5,312 bases of DNA, taken from assembly GCA_038326615.1 (NCBI GenBank), contig JBBQKF010000156.1:1-5312 (forward strand). The letters are read 5' to 3'. Position numbers and translations under genes: made by a program. The notes below the pieces were generated by a model that made no database searches, was not told where the DNA came from, and worked only from the letters and a program-made list of their open reading frames with translations. This stretch comes from JBBQKF01 sp038326615 (GTDB taxonomy: Bacteria > Bacillota > Clostridia > Saccharofermentanales > UBA5734). The stretch's first letter is position 1, and each line of letters opens with the position of its first letter. Below are positions 5,173 through 5,312 of this stretch, piece after piece.

Positions 5173-5312
5173 GTGAACTACATCGCCATTGAAATGGCGA
5201 GCTTCGGATTCCCGGAGAAACGATAACCGTCCCACCGGTACATCTTAGGGCTGTCCAAGCCCACTACTGCTGGTCGGATATTTTCATCCGTCCTACACAG
5301 ATACTTTCGCAT
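5173..5312 (-). mobile_element. right end of an IS200/IS605-type TnpB element, partial
   Basis: Read leftward, the block ends in GAAGC, then a perfect hairpin TCGCCATT/AATGGCGA (5183-5200), then ATGTAGTTCAC ending at 5173. The order GAAGC, stem, TAGTTCAC is the form I recognise at the right end of many IS605/IS1341-type elements that carry tnpB. GC content of this block is 71 of 140 bases (51 percent), far above the AT-rich flank, and it changes abruptly at the GTTCAC end. The transposase or TnpB gene would be to the right, beyond the window, reading leftward. The exact end may be off by a few bases, and a solo end without an intact tnpB cannot be excluded. Confidence 0.6.
5173..5312 (-). ncRNA. 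3' part of a TnpB omega RNA (reRNA) scaffold, partial
   Basis: TnpB nucleases use an RNA made from the 3' end of tnpB and the element's right end, followed by a guide copied from flanking DNA. This stretch has the expected dense folding. Stem arms are 5275-5279/5286-5290 (CGGAT/ATCCG), 5248-5252/5258-5262 (GGGCT/AGCCC), 5226-5229/5236-5239 (ACCG/CGGT), 5202-5207/5212-5217 (CTTCGG/CCGGAG with one imperfect pair) and 5183-5190/5193-5200 (TCGCCATT/AATGGCGA). The guide would begin at 5172 and run leftward. The 5' part of the RNA lies outside the window. The identification rests on the terminal motif, the stems and base composition, not on a seen tnpB. Confidence 0.5.

Noticed and set aside
5178..5312. 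Minus-strand open frame of 44 codons reaching the window edge, as a possible TnpB C-terminus
   Set aside because: It shows no zinc-ribbon CxxC or RuvC residue and overlaps the structured RNA and its terminal hairpin. It could be the tail of tnpB, but nothing in it supports that.

Overview
The window is AT-rich and carries four complete protein genes with strong Shine-Dalgarno sites and sigma-A-like promoters. This, together with the gene families present, suggests a low-GC member of the Bacillota, most likely a clostridium. I cannot name the species from sequence alone.

Layout from left to right. Positions 1-240 hold seven tandem copies of a 34-bp unit. Positions 245-388 hold 24 in-phase copies of the hexamer AATTAG. 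A YigZ/IMPACT-family gene (455-1120, +) converges on a small Nudix-fold gene (1192-1620, -), and a 37-bp duplicated segment lies at their junction. A 320-bp divergent intergenic region carries a promoter for each flanking gene and a 22-bp tandem repeat. Next is a membrane-anchored DUF4015-type putative glycosidase (1945-3330, +), which converges on seryl-tRNA synthetase serS (3645-4934, -). Between those two lie a 146-bp tandem duplication and the probable serS terminator. Upstream of serS are its promoter and then, from 5173 to the window edge, a GC-rich, hairpin-dense block. I read this block as the right end of an IS200/IS605-type TnpB element, that is, the 3' part of its omega (reRNA) guide RNA. 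Its tnpB would lie to the right, outside the window.

The four genes do not form an operon: orientations are +, -, +, -, and each has or could have its own promoter. They share no obvious pathway. serS is housekeeping; YigZ and the Nudix protein are cytosolic; the DUF4015 protein acts outside the membrane, probably on cell-wall or other glycans.

Two things stand out. One is the partial TnpB guide-RNA end next to the serS promoter, with the adjacent flank readable as its guide. The other is the number of tandem duplications confined to non-coding DNA (periods 6, 22, 34, 70 and 146 bp). I found no evidence in this window for a wholly new multi-gene system.
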